Positions 17,930 to 25,962 of a DNA stretch of 64,000 nt are shown here, one piece after another. The position numbers were made by a program, and so were the translations under genes. Each line of letters begins with the position of its first letter. The stretch's first letter is position 1. This DNA is from Jeotgalibacillus sp. S-D1. GTDB lineage: Bacteria; Bacillota; Bacilli; Bacillales; Jeotgalibacillaceae. The stretch is from positions 124,001 through 188,000 of the forward strand of contig NZ_SMZR01000006.1 in NCBI RefSeq assembly GCF_004358665.1, written 5' to 3'. Under the pieces are notes generated by a model. It was not told the DNA's origin, did no database searches, and was given only the letters and a program-made list of their open reading frames with translations.

Positions 17930-17993
17930 TGTCCATTTTTAAGGGAGTCCTTGCACAACGAAAAATAATAAATCTGATATTTTAAAAAACGGG

Positions 17994-18022
17994 TTGTAAA
18001 ACGCTTTCATTTAATTTATAAT
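17994..18022 (+). promoter_or_regulatory. promoter of the KDG operon with cre-like site
   Basis: TTGTAA (17994-17999) and TATAAT (18017-18022) are separated by exactly 17 bp. The spacer contains TGTAAAACGCTTTCAT (17995-18010), close to a CcpA cre box (read leftward TGAAAGCGTTTT then one base off). Carbon catabolite repression is therefore plausible. The cre call is weaker than the promoter call. Confidence 0.8.
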
Positions 18023-18025
18023 TTC

Positions 18026-18054
18026 ACTAAACCGATTTACTAAACCGATTTAGT
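18026..18054. promoter_or_regulatory. tandem LacI-family operators (KdgR)
   Basis: ACTAAACCGATTTA occurs twice, at 18026-18039 and 18039-18052, offset by 13 bp. Each is a near-palindrome around CCGA. They lie immediately downstream of the -10, where a LacI-type repressor would block initiation. A related shorter sequence (TTAATCGATTTAG) at 21264-21276 precedes dctP. Confidence 0.82.
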
Positions 18055-18086
18055 ACAAACAAAATAACTAATGTGGAGTATGAACT

Positions 18087-19091
18087 ATGAAAACCAGAAT
18101 AACCATTACCGATGTTGCGGCTCACGCTAAAGTATCTAAAAGCACGGTCTCTCAATATTTAAATAAACGTTTTGACTTTATGGGAGAACAAACAAAGGAT
18201 CGGATAGAGCAATCAATCCGGGTGCTGGGCTATCAGCCAAATGCGGTAGCGCGCAGTCTCAAACAAAAATCAACGTCATCAATTGGTGTTATTGTTGCAA
18301 ATATTTTACATGCGTTTTCAACTCAGGTAATTAGAGCGATTGAAGATTATTGTAACGAATATAATTTTCATATCATTGTCTGCAACGCAGATGATGATCC
18401 AATTAAGGAAAAAAAATATATTGAAATGCTGCTTGCCAAGCAGGTGGATGGAATGATTATTTTTCCCACTGCGGGCAATGTAGAGCTGTATCAGCAATTA
18501 GTCGAATCGAATTATCCGCTTGTTTTTTTAGACCGGACAGTAGAGGAAGTAAAAGTTCCTGTCATTCAGCTGGACAATCAAAAAGCATCAGCTTTGGCAG
18601 TAGGTCACTTTATTGAAAAGGGCTATGAACGGATTGGCATTATTACAACCTCGTTGAGCCTTGGCGTGTCTCCGCGAATTGAGCGTATTAATGGATTTAA
18701 AAAAGCAATGACAGAGCAAAATCTTCCCGTTAAGGAAGAGTACATTAAAAGCCTTGAGGTTGAGGATATACAGCAGGGGTTAATGGAAATGATGGCACTG
18801 GACGAGCCTCCGGAAGCACTGATCGCTTCCAATGATTTTATCCTCATGGAACTGTTGAAATATATCAAAGCACATTCTATTAAAGTGCCTGATGATCTCG
18901 CGATTATCGGTATTGATGATGTATCCTTCGCCAGTGTTTATAATCCGGCACTTACCACCATCGCTCAGCCAACGTTTGACATGGGGAAAAGAGCAGCCGA
19001 AATCATTATAGAAAAAATTCAAACCAAAGAGGATATTCCGGTAAATGTTTATCGGCATAATCCGGTCTTGAAAAACAGAGATTCATGTTGA
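18087..19091 (+). CDS. kdgR: LacI-family regulator, KdgR-like
   Basis: 334 residues. An N-terminal helix-turn-helix (TITDVAAHAKVSKSTVSQYL, about 6-25) with hinge AVARSLKQKSTSSIGVIV leads to a periplasmic-binding-like ligand domain. First gene of a ten-gene sugar-acid operon whose second gene is KDG kinase. It is therefore expected to respond to KDG, KDPG or a related intermediate and to bind the tandem operators in its own promoter. Ligand identity is inferred from context. Confidence 0.88.
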   Translation: MKTRITITDVAAHAKVSKSTVSQYLNKRFDFMGEQTKDRIEQSIRVLGYQPNAVARSLKQKSTSSIGVIVANILHAFSTQVIRAIEDYCNEYNFHIIVCNADDDPIKEKKYIEMLLAKQVDGMIIFPTAGNVELYQQLVESNYPLVFLDRTVEEVKVPVIQLDNQKASALAVGHFIEKGYERIGIITTSLSLGVSPRIERINGFKKAMTEQNLPVKEEYIKSLEVEDIQQGLMEMMALDEPPEALIASNDFILMELLKYIKAHSIKVPDDLAIIGIDDVSFASVYNPALTTIAQPTFDMGKRAAEIIIEKIQTKEDIPVNVYRHNPVLKNRDSC

Positions 19092-19114
19092 AAACAGGAT
19101 AGGAGAGTGAAGAG

Positions 19115-20065
19115 ATGGATGTTATTACAATTGGAGATGCAATGGTTTCATTTAACCCGCAATCTAAGGGACCGCTTAGATACGTCAATACGTTTGAGCG
19201 GAAGGTAGGAGGAGCGGAATTGAATGTTGCAATCGGATGCTCAAGGCTCGGCCTTAAAACTAAGTGGGTAAGCAGGCTCGGAAACGACGAGTTTGGCAGG
19301 TATATTTATAACTTCTCAAGAGGAGAAGGACTTGATATGTCCCATGTCGAGCTGGTGGAAGGCTATCCAACATCCGTCCATTTTAAAGAAATTTTAGAGG
19401 ATGGGGGCGGGAGAACTTTTTATTATCGTTCCAATTCTCCCACCACGGCGTTGACTGGCAGCGACATCAACCAGTCACTATTTGCAGATGCAAAATTATT
19501 TCATCTGACAGGTGTTTTCCCCGCAGTTGATCAAGAAAAAAATGTAGATCTTATAAAGCAGGCGATTGGACTGGCAAAGCAGGAAGGTATGCTTATTTCC
19601 TTTGACCCCAATATTCGGTTGAAGCTTTGGAGTAAACCGGAAGCAAAAAAAGCTTTGAAGAGCTTTCTGCCTGATGTTGATATTTTGCTGACGGGGATTG
19701 ACGAAGCTGAGATTCTCTTTGAAACAAAGGACCCGGATGCAATCATAGCTGAGTGCAGGAAACTGGACATCACTTATGTGGCGATAAAGCAAGGGGAAGA
19801 AGGCTCGATTGGCTACTTTAATGGAGAGAAAATTACAGCACCTTCAGTCAAACCGAGAAAAGTAGTTGATACTGTGGGAGCGGGTGACGGATTTGATGCG
19901 GGTTTTATCTATGGAGTACTGCAGGGCTGGACTCTTGATAAAATCCTTCTTTTTGCAAACACAATAGGCTCAATGGTTGTGAGCGTCTCCGGTGATAATG
20001 AAGGACTGCCATATCTTGAGGATATATTGATCCAAATGGGAGAAAGAGAGTTTATAGAGCGGTAG
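19115..20065 (+). CDS. kdgK: 2-keto-3-deoxygluconate kinase
   Basis: A 316-residue PfkB/ribokinase-fold kinase. Early substrate motif GGAELNVAIGCSRLGL and the C-terminal anion-hole/catalytic motif DTVGAGDGFDAGFIYG are intact. The Asp is the catalytic base. It phosphorylates 2-keto-3-deoxygluconate to KDPG. The KDG preference is inferred from the KDPG aldolase at the other end of the operon and from overall similarity to Bacillus KdgK. ATG 19115 has GGAGAGTGAAGAG upstream. Confidence 0.88.
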   Translation: MDVITIGDAMVSFNPQSKGPLRYVNTFERKVGGAELNVAIGCSRLGLKTKWVSRLGNDEFGRYIYNFSRGEGLDMSHVELVEGYPTSVHFKEILEDGGGRTFYYRSNSPTTALTGSDINQSLFADAKLFHLTGVFPAVDQEKNVDLIKQAIGLAKQEGMLISFDPNIRLKLWSKPEAKKALKSFLPDVDILLTGIDEAEILFETKDPDAIIAECRKLDITYVAIKQGEEGSIGYFNGEKITAPSVKPRKVVDTVGAGDGFDAGFIYGVLQGWTLDKILLFANTIGSMVVSVSGDNEGLPYLEDILIQMGEREFIER

Positions 20066-20079
20066 AAAGGGGCGTTTAC

Positions 20080-20718
20080 ATGAAACTGCAGCTTGCACTG
20101 GACCGACTGACAAGAGAGCAATGCTTTGAGTTAATTGACGAGACAAGGGAATCGGTGGATTGGATTGAAGTCGGAACGGGTGTGATAAAAGAATACGGCA
20201 TGTCGATCATCAGGGAAATCAAAGAAAGGTATCCGGATACTATTCTGGTAGCGGACATGAAAACCTGTGATGCTGGATCGCATGAAGCAGCTCAGGCTTT
20301 TGAAGCGGGAGCTGATATTTCGACCGTGATGGCTTTTTCGGCAAACCGGACGATTTCCGATGCACTTGAAGCTGCCCGGAAACATAATGGAAGAATTATG
20401 ATTGATTTGTTAGGGGTAACTGATCAGCAGCGTATTCAAGAGATTGTAAGTTTAGGAGTCAATCTGGTGAGCTTGCACTATGGAAAAGACATGCAGAAGG
20501 ACGGAGAGATGGGGACGAATTTATTTGACCTCGTAAATGAAATCCCTTCATTAGAGCTTTCAGTTGCCGGTGGGCTCAATCTGGAATCATTGCCTGCTAT
20601 GCTAAAAAAATCGCCTAATATCCTTATAATTGGAAGCGCTATCACCAAGTCGGCTGATAGCAGGAAAGCAGCAGAGAAAATGAAAGGAATGATTCAATCC
20701 TATGAAATCAATCATTGA
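20080..20718 (+). CDS. hxlA: 3-hexulose-6-phosphate synthase
   Basis: A 212-residue orotidine-decarboxylase-superfamily barrel. MKLQLALDRL at the start and Asp59-x-Lys61-x-x-Asp64 in VADMKTCDAG are the family metal and catalytic residues. HPS adds formaldehyde to ribulose 5-phosphate. The close relative UlaD (3-keto-L-gulonate-6-P decarboxylase) is the alternative. HPS is favoured because the next gene is a PHI-type isomerase. Its 3' end overlaps hxlB by 17 bases. Confidence 0.85.
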   Translation: MKLQLALDRLTREQCFELIDETRESVDWIEVGTGVIKEYGMSIIREIKERYPDTILVADMKTCDAGSHEAAQAFEAGADISTVMAFSANRTISDALEAARKHNGRIMIDLLGVTDQQRIQEIVSLGVNLVSLHYGKDMQKDGEMGTNLFDLVNEIPSLELSVAGGLNLESLPAMLKKSPNILIIGSAITKSADSRKAAEKMKGMIQSYEINH

Positions 20719-21253
20719 AACGGTTTCGGGCGAAGTGACTTCTGTGTTAAAAAATGTGAAAGAAGCTGAAGCGCAGGCGGTAAGCCGGGAACTTGCGGCA
20801 GCCAATCGAATTTTTATTACGGGTGAAGGACGTTCCGGCTTAATGGGAAAAGCATTTGCCATGCGATTAATGCACGGAGGATTTCAAGTATATGTACTTG
20901 GAGAAACGATAACACCAAGCATTGCAAAAGGAGATCTGCTTGTAGCAATTTCAGGCTCTGGTTCAACCGGCGCTATTGTCCAATTCGCTTTCAAGGCCAG
21001 GGAATCGGGTGCCAAAGTACTGCTGGTCACTACAAACAAACAATCAAAACTGGGAGACATCAGTGATGAAGTACTCGTCATTCCTGCTGCAACAAAATAC
21101 CGGCGAGAAGATGAGCCTGAAACAATCCAGCCTCTCGGGAACCAGTTTGATCAGGCAGTTCACCTGGTGCTGGATGCCATTATTATTGGAACTCTTCAAA
21201 CCGGCGATGATGATTACAGCGCCATGACTAGACGCCATGCCAATATGGAGTAG
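20702..21253 (+). CDS. hxlB: 6-phospho-3-hexuloisomerase
   Basis: A 183-residue SIS-domain protein: FITGEGRSGLMGKAFAMRLM (sugar-phosphate loop), GETITPSIAKGDLLVAISGS and the C-terminal NQFDQAVHLVLDAII block are the PHI pattern. It converts hexulose 6-phosphate to fructose 6-phosphate, completing formaldehyde fixation with HxlA. ATG 20702 lies within the hxlA 3' end, so the two are translationally coupled. Confidence 0.9.
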   Translation: MKSIIETVSGEVTSVLKNVKEAEAQAVSRELAAANRIFITGEGRSGLMGKAFAMRLMHGGFQVYVLGETITPSIAKGDLLVAISGSGSTGAIVQFAFKARESGAKVLLVTTNKQSKLGDISDEVLVIPAATKYRREDEPETIQPLGNQFDQAVHLVLDAIIIGTLQTGDDDYSAMTRRHANME

Positions 21254-21298
21254 ACAAAGATGATTAATCGATTTAGCCAATATAAGGAGGAATGAAAA

Positions 21299-22318
21299 AT
21301 GAAAAAAACATTATTATCTGCAGTTGCATCGATCGCTGCTTTTTCCATGGTTCTGGCTGGGTGTGGGAGCGAGGAAGCCGGTGGCGGCGACGAGAAAATC
21401 AAAATAGTTGCTGCTCATAATCAAACGTCCCCTGAGAATCCATATCAGGACGGGCTGTTAAAGTTTAAGGAAGTAGCTGAAGAAGAGTCAAACGGAGCAA
21501 TCGAAGTGGAGGTTCATGCAGGAACAATTGGCACCGAAGAATCTGAGCTTGTTGAAAAGCTGAAATTGGGCGGTGCTGATGTAGTCCTGGTTTCCCCGGG
21601 ATTTATGACAGCAACAGGAATTAAAGAAGTTGATCTGTTAGCCATGCCATACTTATTTGACGACTACGAGCACTGGGAAAGCGTAGTGGATGGTGAAGTT
21701 GGAGATGAGCTGGCACAAATCATCAATGAAAAATCAAATAATGACTTTAAAATTATCGGGTACTGGTCAGCGGGCGTTAGACATTATTACGGCAAGAAGC
21801 CGCTGGAATCCATGGACGACTTAAAAGGTATGTCGATCCGTACACAAACATCCGGTGTAGTGGCAGACTACTGGAAACAAGTTGGAGCGGTTCCGAGCTC
21901 AGTCGCGTGGGGTGAACTGTATCAAGCCCTTCAGCAAAACGTTGTGGATTCATCCGAAAATTCTTATCCCTACTTTGTACAGCAAAACCATCACCAAACG
22001 CCAAACGGGAAATACACAACCGAAACGGGCCATGACTACACAACAAGACTGCTTCTGGTAAATGGGAATAAATTTGATCAAATGACGGATGAACAAAAAG
22101 AAATTCTTTTAAATGCAGCTGAAGCATCAACACAAACGGAGCGGGAAGCTCTATACGCCCAGGAAGATGAATACAAAGAAATTGCTCTGGAAGACGGAGC
22201 AGAAATAAATGAAATCGACCGTCAGCCATTTATTGATATTGCTCAGCCATTACATGAAAAAGCTGCCAAAGATATGGGTGCAGAAGAGCTCTTAAAGAAA
22301 ATTAATGAACTGAGATAG
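21299..22318 (+). CDS. TRAP transporter substrate-binding lipoprotein (DctP family)
   Basis: 339 residues. A lipoprotein signal ends MVLAGC (Cys22). The mature part is a DctP-family binding protein: AAHNQTSPENPYQDGLLKFK, VHAGTIGTEESELVEKLKLG, MPYLFDDYEHWESV, and the carboxylate-binding Arg region SIRTQTSGVVADYW. Such proteins bind sugar acids outside the membrane and feed DctQ/DctM. Given the operon, KDG or a uronate is likely. AAGGAGG ribosome site. Confidence 0.93.
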   Translation: MKKTLLSAVASIAAFSMVLAGCGSEEAGGGDEKIKIVAAHNQTSPENPYQDGLLKFKEVAEEESNGAIEVEVHAGTIGTEESELVEKLKLGGADVVLVSPGFMTATGIKEVDLLAMPYLFDDYEHWESVVDGEVGDELAQIINEKSNNDFKIIGYWSAGVRHYYGKKPLESMDDLKGMSIRTQTSGVVADYWKQVGAVPSSVAWGELYQALQQNVVDSSENSYPYFVQQNHHQTPNGKYTTETGHDYTTRLLLVNGNKFDQMTDEQKEILLNAAEASTQTEREALYAQEDEYKEIALEDGAEINEIDRQPFIDIAQPLHEKAAKDMGAEELLKKINELR

Positions 22319-22397
22319 TTATATGAATAAAAGGAGAGAGAATTTAAAAAAGCAATAATTCTCTCCCATACTTTCCAGACAAGAAGGTGAATAAAGG

Positions 22398-22874
22398 TTG
22401 ATTAAAAAACTTGAACACATTCAATTATTCGTTGGCGTATTGTTTTTAAGCATCTTTTTTGTTGCCATCCTGATTCAAGTATTCAGCCGGTACTTGGGCG
22501 TTTCTGTGATATGGACCGAGGAGGTCGCAAATTACTGTTTTATATGGGCAATCTTTATGGGAGCCGCTGTCATGGTCAATCGGAAGGATCATTTTAATTT
22601 CGATTTGCTGGCTAAAAAGCTGAAAGGTAAACCCAAGCATATTCTGGCACTCGTGACGGACGGGGTTTTACTGGTGTTTTGCATAGCGTTATTCGGCTAT
22701 AGCCTGACTGCAATGTCTACCTTCTGGGACTACAATTGGGTCTCTCTTCCGAGTTTGAAAATGGGATATGTATGGCTGTCACTGCCGGTGATGGCAGGTA
22801 CGATGGTTATCTATCTTCTCGCCCATACAGTCAGTGACCTGAAATTATTAACGGGAAGGGAGGGGAGTGAATAA
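22398..22874 (+). CDS. TRAP transporter small permease (DctQ family)
   Basis: A 158-residue membrane protein with four hydrophobic segments and the DctQ motif VFSRYLGVSVIWTEEVANYC. The start is TTG 22398 after AGAAGGTG. No in-frame ATG is near. It forms the small subunit of the TRAP permease with the next gene, whose ATG overlaps its stop by one base (TAATG). Confidence 0.9.
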   Translation: MIKKLEHIQLFVGVLFLSIFFVAILIQVFSRYLGVSVIWTEEVANYCFIWAIFMGAAVMVNRKDHFNFDLLAKKLKGKPKHILALVTDGVLLVFCIALFGYSLTAMSTFWDYNWVSLPSLKMGYVWLSLPVMAGTMVIYLLAHTVSDLKLLTGREGSE

Positions 22875-24160
22875 TGGAAATTCTGTTAATCGCACTTTTT
22901 ATTACATTAATCCTCATTGGAGTGCCGATTGCGTTTGTGATTGTCATTGTGGCACTGCTGGGAATCGTGAATATACCATATGTACCTGAGGTGACCGTTC
23001 CTGTAAAAATGTTAAACGGACTGGATTCATTTGTTTTACTTGCCGTACCCCTATTTATCCTTGCTGCCAACTTGATGAATCATGGGCAAATCTCACAAAA
23101 GCTGATTAACTTTTCACTCTCCATGGTCGGTCATATTCGCGGCGGATTAGCACATGCGAATATACTGGTTTCCATGATTTTCGCCGGGGTTTCAGGAGCG
23201 GCCCAGGCTGACACAGCAGGTGTAGGGAAAATCCTTATTCCGAATATGAAGAAGCAGGGTTATGACACAGAAACTGCCGTTAGTGTTACAGCAGCGTCTT
23301 CCACTATTGGAGTCATTATTCCGCCGAGCATACCGATGATCATTTTTGCCGGTCTGACCAATGTTTCTGTTGGCGCATTGTTTCTTGCAGGGATTATTCC
23401 TGGTGTATTGGTTGGTCTTGGCATGATGCTGTTAATTTATATCTACTCCATTAAAAGAGGGTATCCAACATACGAACGGACTTCCATAAAGAAGTTTTCA
23501 AAGCTGTTATTTGAATCACTTCCTGCGCTGCTTACTCCAGTTATCTTAATTGGAGGAATTGTAACAGGCTTATTCACAGCCACTGAAGCAGCTGCATTTG
23601 CTTCCCTCTACACTGTATTTGTTTGTATGTTTTTCTATAAGACTTTGAAAATTAAAGACCTGCCAAAGATTTTAGTAGATACCTTAACACTCAGTTCTCT
23701 TTCATTATTTGCATTAGCTGCTGCCAGTGCATTGGGTGAACTTTTAAGTTATTATCAGCTGGCTGCATGGGTGCAGGAATTTTTCTCAGCCAATATAAGC
23801 AGCAAATGGGTATTTCTATTAATCATCATTCTGTTCTTTTTATTCATAGGGACTTTTATGGATGCCATTCCGGCAATGATTTTGTTTGTCCCGGTTATTT
23901 TACCAGTTGCCACAGCATTTGATGTCAGTCCATTATTGCTTGGTCTGATCACAATCATAACGCTTGCGATAGGGCTGATTACTCCTCCGTATGGTTTATG
24001 CTTGCTTCTTGCCGCTAAGATCGGGGATCTCTCAGTTGAACGTTCGTTTGTTTCTGTGCTGCCCTTTATCGGGGTCATTATGATTGTCTTATTATTTGTC
24101 ACGTTCTTCCCGGAGATTGTTTTGTATCTTCCAAAATTATTTAGTCCGGATTTATTCTAG
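22874..24160 (+). CDS. TRAP transporter large permease (DctM family)
   Basis: 428 residues with about 12 membrane segments. Signature stretches are SFVLLAVPLFILAANLMNHG, FAGVSGAAQADTAGVGKILI, AASSTIGVIIPPSIPMIIFA and LGLITIITLAIGLITPPYGL. It imports the substrate with a sodium or proton gradient. Confidence 0.94.
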   Translation: MEILLIALFITLILIGVPIAFVIVIVALLGIVNIPYVPEVTVPVKMLNGLDSFVLLAVPLFILAANLMNHGQISQKLINFSLSMVGHIRGGLAHANILVSMIFAGVSGAAQADTAGVGKILIPNMKKQGYDTETAVSVTAASSTIGVIIPPSIPMIIFAGLTNVSVGALFLAGIIPGVLVGLGMMLLIYIYSIKRGYPTYERTSIKKFSKLLFESLPALLTPVILIGGIVTGLFTATEAAAFASLYTVFVCMFFYKTLKIKDLPKILVDTLTLSSLSLFALAAASALGELLSYYQLAAWVQEFFSANISSKWVFLLIIILFFLFIGTFMDAIPAMILFVPVILPVATAFDVSPLLLGLITIITLAIGLITPPYGLCLLLAAKIGDLSVERSFVSVLPFIGVIMIVLLFVTFFPEIVLYLPKLFSPDLF

Positions 24161-24185
24161 ATCAGTAAGGAAAGGATTTGGTACC

Positions 24186-24470
24186 ATGTCAAACCGAACG
24201 ATTTTAAACGCTGATGGTTCATTAATGTTAGTGGAAGTTGCATTAGAAAAGAATTTTTATTCAGAGGTTGATCAGCATGCTGAAGAACAGTTGAGTTATA
24301 TTCTGAAAGGTTCAGTGGAATTTGAAGTAGGCGGAAAAAAGAAGGTGCTGGAAAGTGGGGATGTTCAGTATATTCCCTCTAATGAACCACATCGTGTAAA
24401 AGTAATTGATGCATGCACTATCCTGGATGTTTTCACTCCGCTGCGCGCTGATCTGCTTGGCAAAGCCTGA
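24186..24470 (+). CDS. kdgF: KdgF-like cupin
   Basis: A 94-residue single-cupin protein. KdgF converts unsaturated galacturonate (from pectin or alginate breakdown) to its linear keto form. Visible are QHAEEQLSYILKGSVEF, SGDVQYIPSNEPHRV and the KdgF-type C-terminus ILDVFTPLRADLL. The expected ligands map to His31, Gln35 and His69. The usual first His of HxHxHEQ appears to be Asp29, so the metal site may be altered. ATG 24186 has AAGGAAAGG. The frame is open upstream within dctM, but that extension is not needed. Confidence 0.75.
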   Translation: MSNRTILNADGSLMLVEVALEKNFYSEVDQHAEEQLSYILKGSVEFEVGGKKKVLESGDVQYIPSNEPHRVKVIDACTILDVFTPLRADLLGKA

Positions 24471-24496
24471 ATTTTATTGATAAAGGAGCCAATACG

Positions 24497-25192
24497 ATGA
24501 CGGATGCAGATGTAAAAAAACAAAAAGCAGGAGAAAGAGCCGCCTGTTTTGCAGAGGATGGAATGGTTATTGGTCTCGGGTCGGGCTCAACGATGTACTG
24601 GACGATAAGGAAATTGGGTGAACTTGTACAAAACGGGTTAATGATTGAAGGCGTTCCAACTTCCCTGAGAACTGAAAATTGGGCAAAAGAATGTGGTATC
24701 CCATTAACCAGCTTCACACAAGTTCAAAGGCTGGATCTTGCGATTGACGGTGCTGATGAAATTGATACCAAGTTCCGTCTCACGAAAGGCGGGGGCGGAT
24801 CACTTGTCAGAGAAAAGATCGTTGCTGCAGCCTCCCGCAGGTTAATCATTGTGGCGGATGAAGCAAAACGAGTGCAGTCATTGGGCAGGTTTCCTCTGCC
24901 TGTTGAAGTCGTTCCATTTGGCTTTGAAGCGACCATCCACAATATTTCCTCTTTAGGGTGCTCAGCTGTAATTCGAACCCATCATGGAAAACCATTTGTT
25001 TCAGACAATGGTAATTATGTTCTGGATTGTCAGTTCACATCTATGGACGACCCTGCAACTCTGCATAACAAAATAAAACTAATTACCGGAGTTGTAGAGA
25101 CAGGACTTTTCATTGATATGGCTGATATCGTAATTATCGGTACCACAACAGGAACAAAAATTTTGCAGAAAAACTCAGACAGGGAGGGATAA
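24497..25192 (+). CDS. rpiA: ribose-5-phosphate isomerase A
   Basis: 231 residues. GLGSGSTMYW (phosphate loop), LAIDGADEID with Asp84 and Asp87, LTKGGGGSLVREKIVA with Lys97 and Glu106, and GTTTGTKIL at the end are complete. It interconverts ribose and ribulose 5-phosphate. In this operon it can supply ribulose 5-phosphate, the formaldehyde acceptor used by HxlA. Most Bacillus use RpiB, so an operon-borne RpiA is notable. Confidence 0.92.
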   Translation: MTDADVKKQKAGERAACFAEDGMVIGLGSGSTMYWTIRKLGELVQNGLMIEGVPTSLRTENWAKECGIPLTSFTQVQRLDLAIDGADEIDTKFRLTKGGGGSLVREKIVAAASRRLIIVADEAKRVQSLGRFPLPVEVVPFGFEATIHNISSLGCSAVIRTHHGKPFVSDNGNYVLDCQFTSMDDPATLHNKIKLITGVVETGLFIDMADIVIIGTTTGTKILQKNSDREG

Positions 25193-25194
25193 GG

Positions 25195-25848
25195 GTGAAT
25201 TTATTCGAGAGAATGACCGAAAGCGGAGTTGTGGCAGTTATCCGCGGCTCAAAACCTGAAAACATTTTATCCATAGCAAGAGCGCTGAAAAAAGGCGGAG
25301 TGAATACGCTTGAGATCACGGTTGAAACCCCGGGGGCGATGACAATCATCGAAAAGCTGGCAACAGAATTACAAGGAGAAGATGTGATTATTGGTGCAGG
25401 AACTGTTCTTGATGCTGAAACAGCACGAGCGGCCATCCTGTCCGGTGCTCAATTTATCTTTTCCCCCACTGTTAATACAGAAACAATAAAAATGACGAAG
25501 AGATATGGCATGCTTAGTATACCTGGAGCCTTTACACCAACAGAAATTCTTCATGCCTATGAGCATGGAGCGGATGTAATTAAAGTGTTCCCTGCAAATA
25601 CTGGAGGGCCGTCCCATATTAAAAATATAAAAGGTCCTCTTCCACATATTCCGATGATGGCTACCGGCGGAATTGATGTGAACAATGCTGGCGATTATAT
25701 TCGTGCAGGGGCAATTGGGATCGGGGCAGGAAGCACGCTGGTACCTTCATTTGAAGAAGCAACAGCAGCTATCAGTGAGCGCATTACTGCCAATGCCCTT
25801 GGCTTTGTGGAGGCGGTTAGTAAAGCGCGGGAGAAGGTCTACAGCTAA
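25195..25848 (+). CDS. eda: KDPG aldolase
   Basis: A 217-residue class I aldolase cleaving KDPG to pyruvate and glyceraldehyde 3-phosphate. It may also act on 4-hydroxy-2-oxoglutarate. Glu40 in NTLEITVETP and the Schiff-base Lys130 in DVIKVFPANTGG are present, with ATGGIDVNNAGDYI and GIGAGSTLVP forming the phosphate site. The start is GTG 25195, two bases after the rpiA stop, with AGGGAGGG upstream. Last gene of the operon. Confidence 0.94.
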   Translation: MNLFERMTESGVVAVIRGSKPENILSIARALKKGGVNTLEITVETPGAMTIIEKLATELQGEDVIIGAGTVLDAETARAAILSGAQFIFSPTVNTETIKMTKRYGMLSIPGAFTPTEILHAYEHGADVIKVFPANTGGPSHIKNIKGPLPHIPMMATGGIDVNNAGDYIRAGAIGIGAGSTLVPSFEEATAAISERITANALGFVEAVSKAREKVYS

Positions 25849-25860
25849 TAAGTAATAGGT

Positions 25861-25909
25861 AAAAAGGAGAAATACGCCGGTTAATTAGGCGTATTTCTCC
25901 TTTTTGTTT
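25861..25909 (+). terminator. strong terminator of the KDG operon
   Basis: An 18-bp perfect stem (AAAAAGGAGAAATACGCC / GGCGTATTTCTCCTTTTT) with a 9-base loop. It can also act on the leftward gene. Confidence 0.96.
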
Positions 25910-25962
25910 TTGAAAGCATTAAGGATTACAGTATGCTCTGTGGAATTTAACTGCATCTGATG

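Noticed and set aside
20080-20718. 3-keto-L-gulonate-6-phosphate decarboxylase (UlaD) instead of HPS
   Set aside because: Same superfamily and cannot be fully excluded, but the immediately coupled PHI-type isomerase and the absence of UlaE/UlaF-like epimerases favour HPS.
21777-22229. 150-codon open frame antisense to the TRAP binding-protein gene
   Set aside because: It lies wholly inside a well-supported lipoprotein gene and gives a His/Leu/Pro-rich product without family features or ribosome site.
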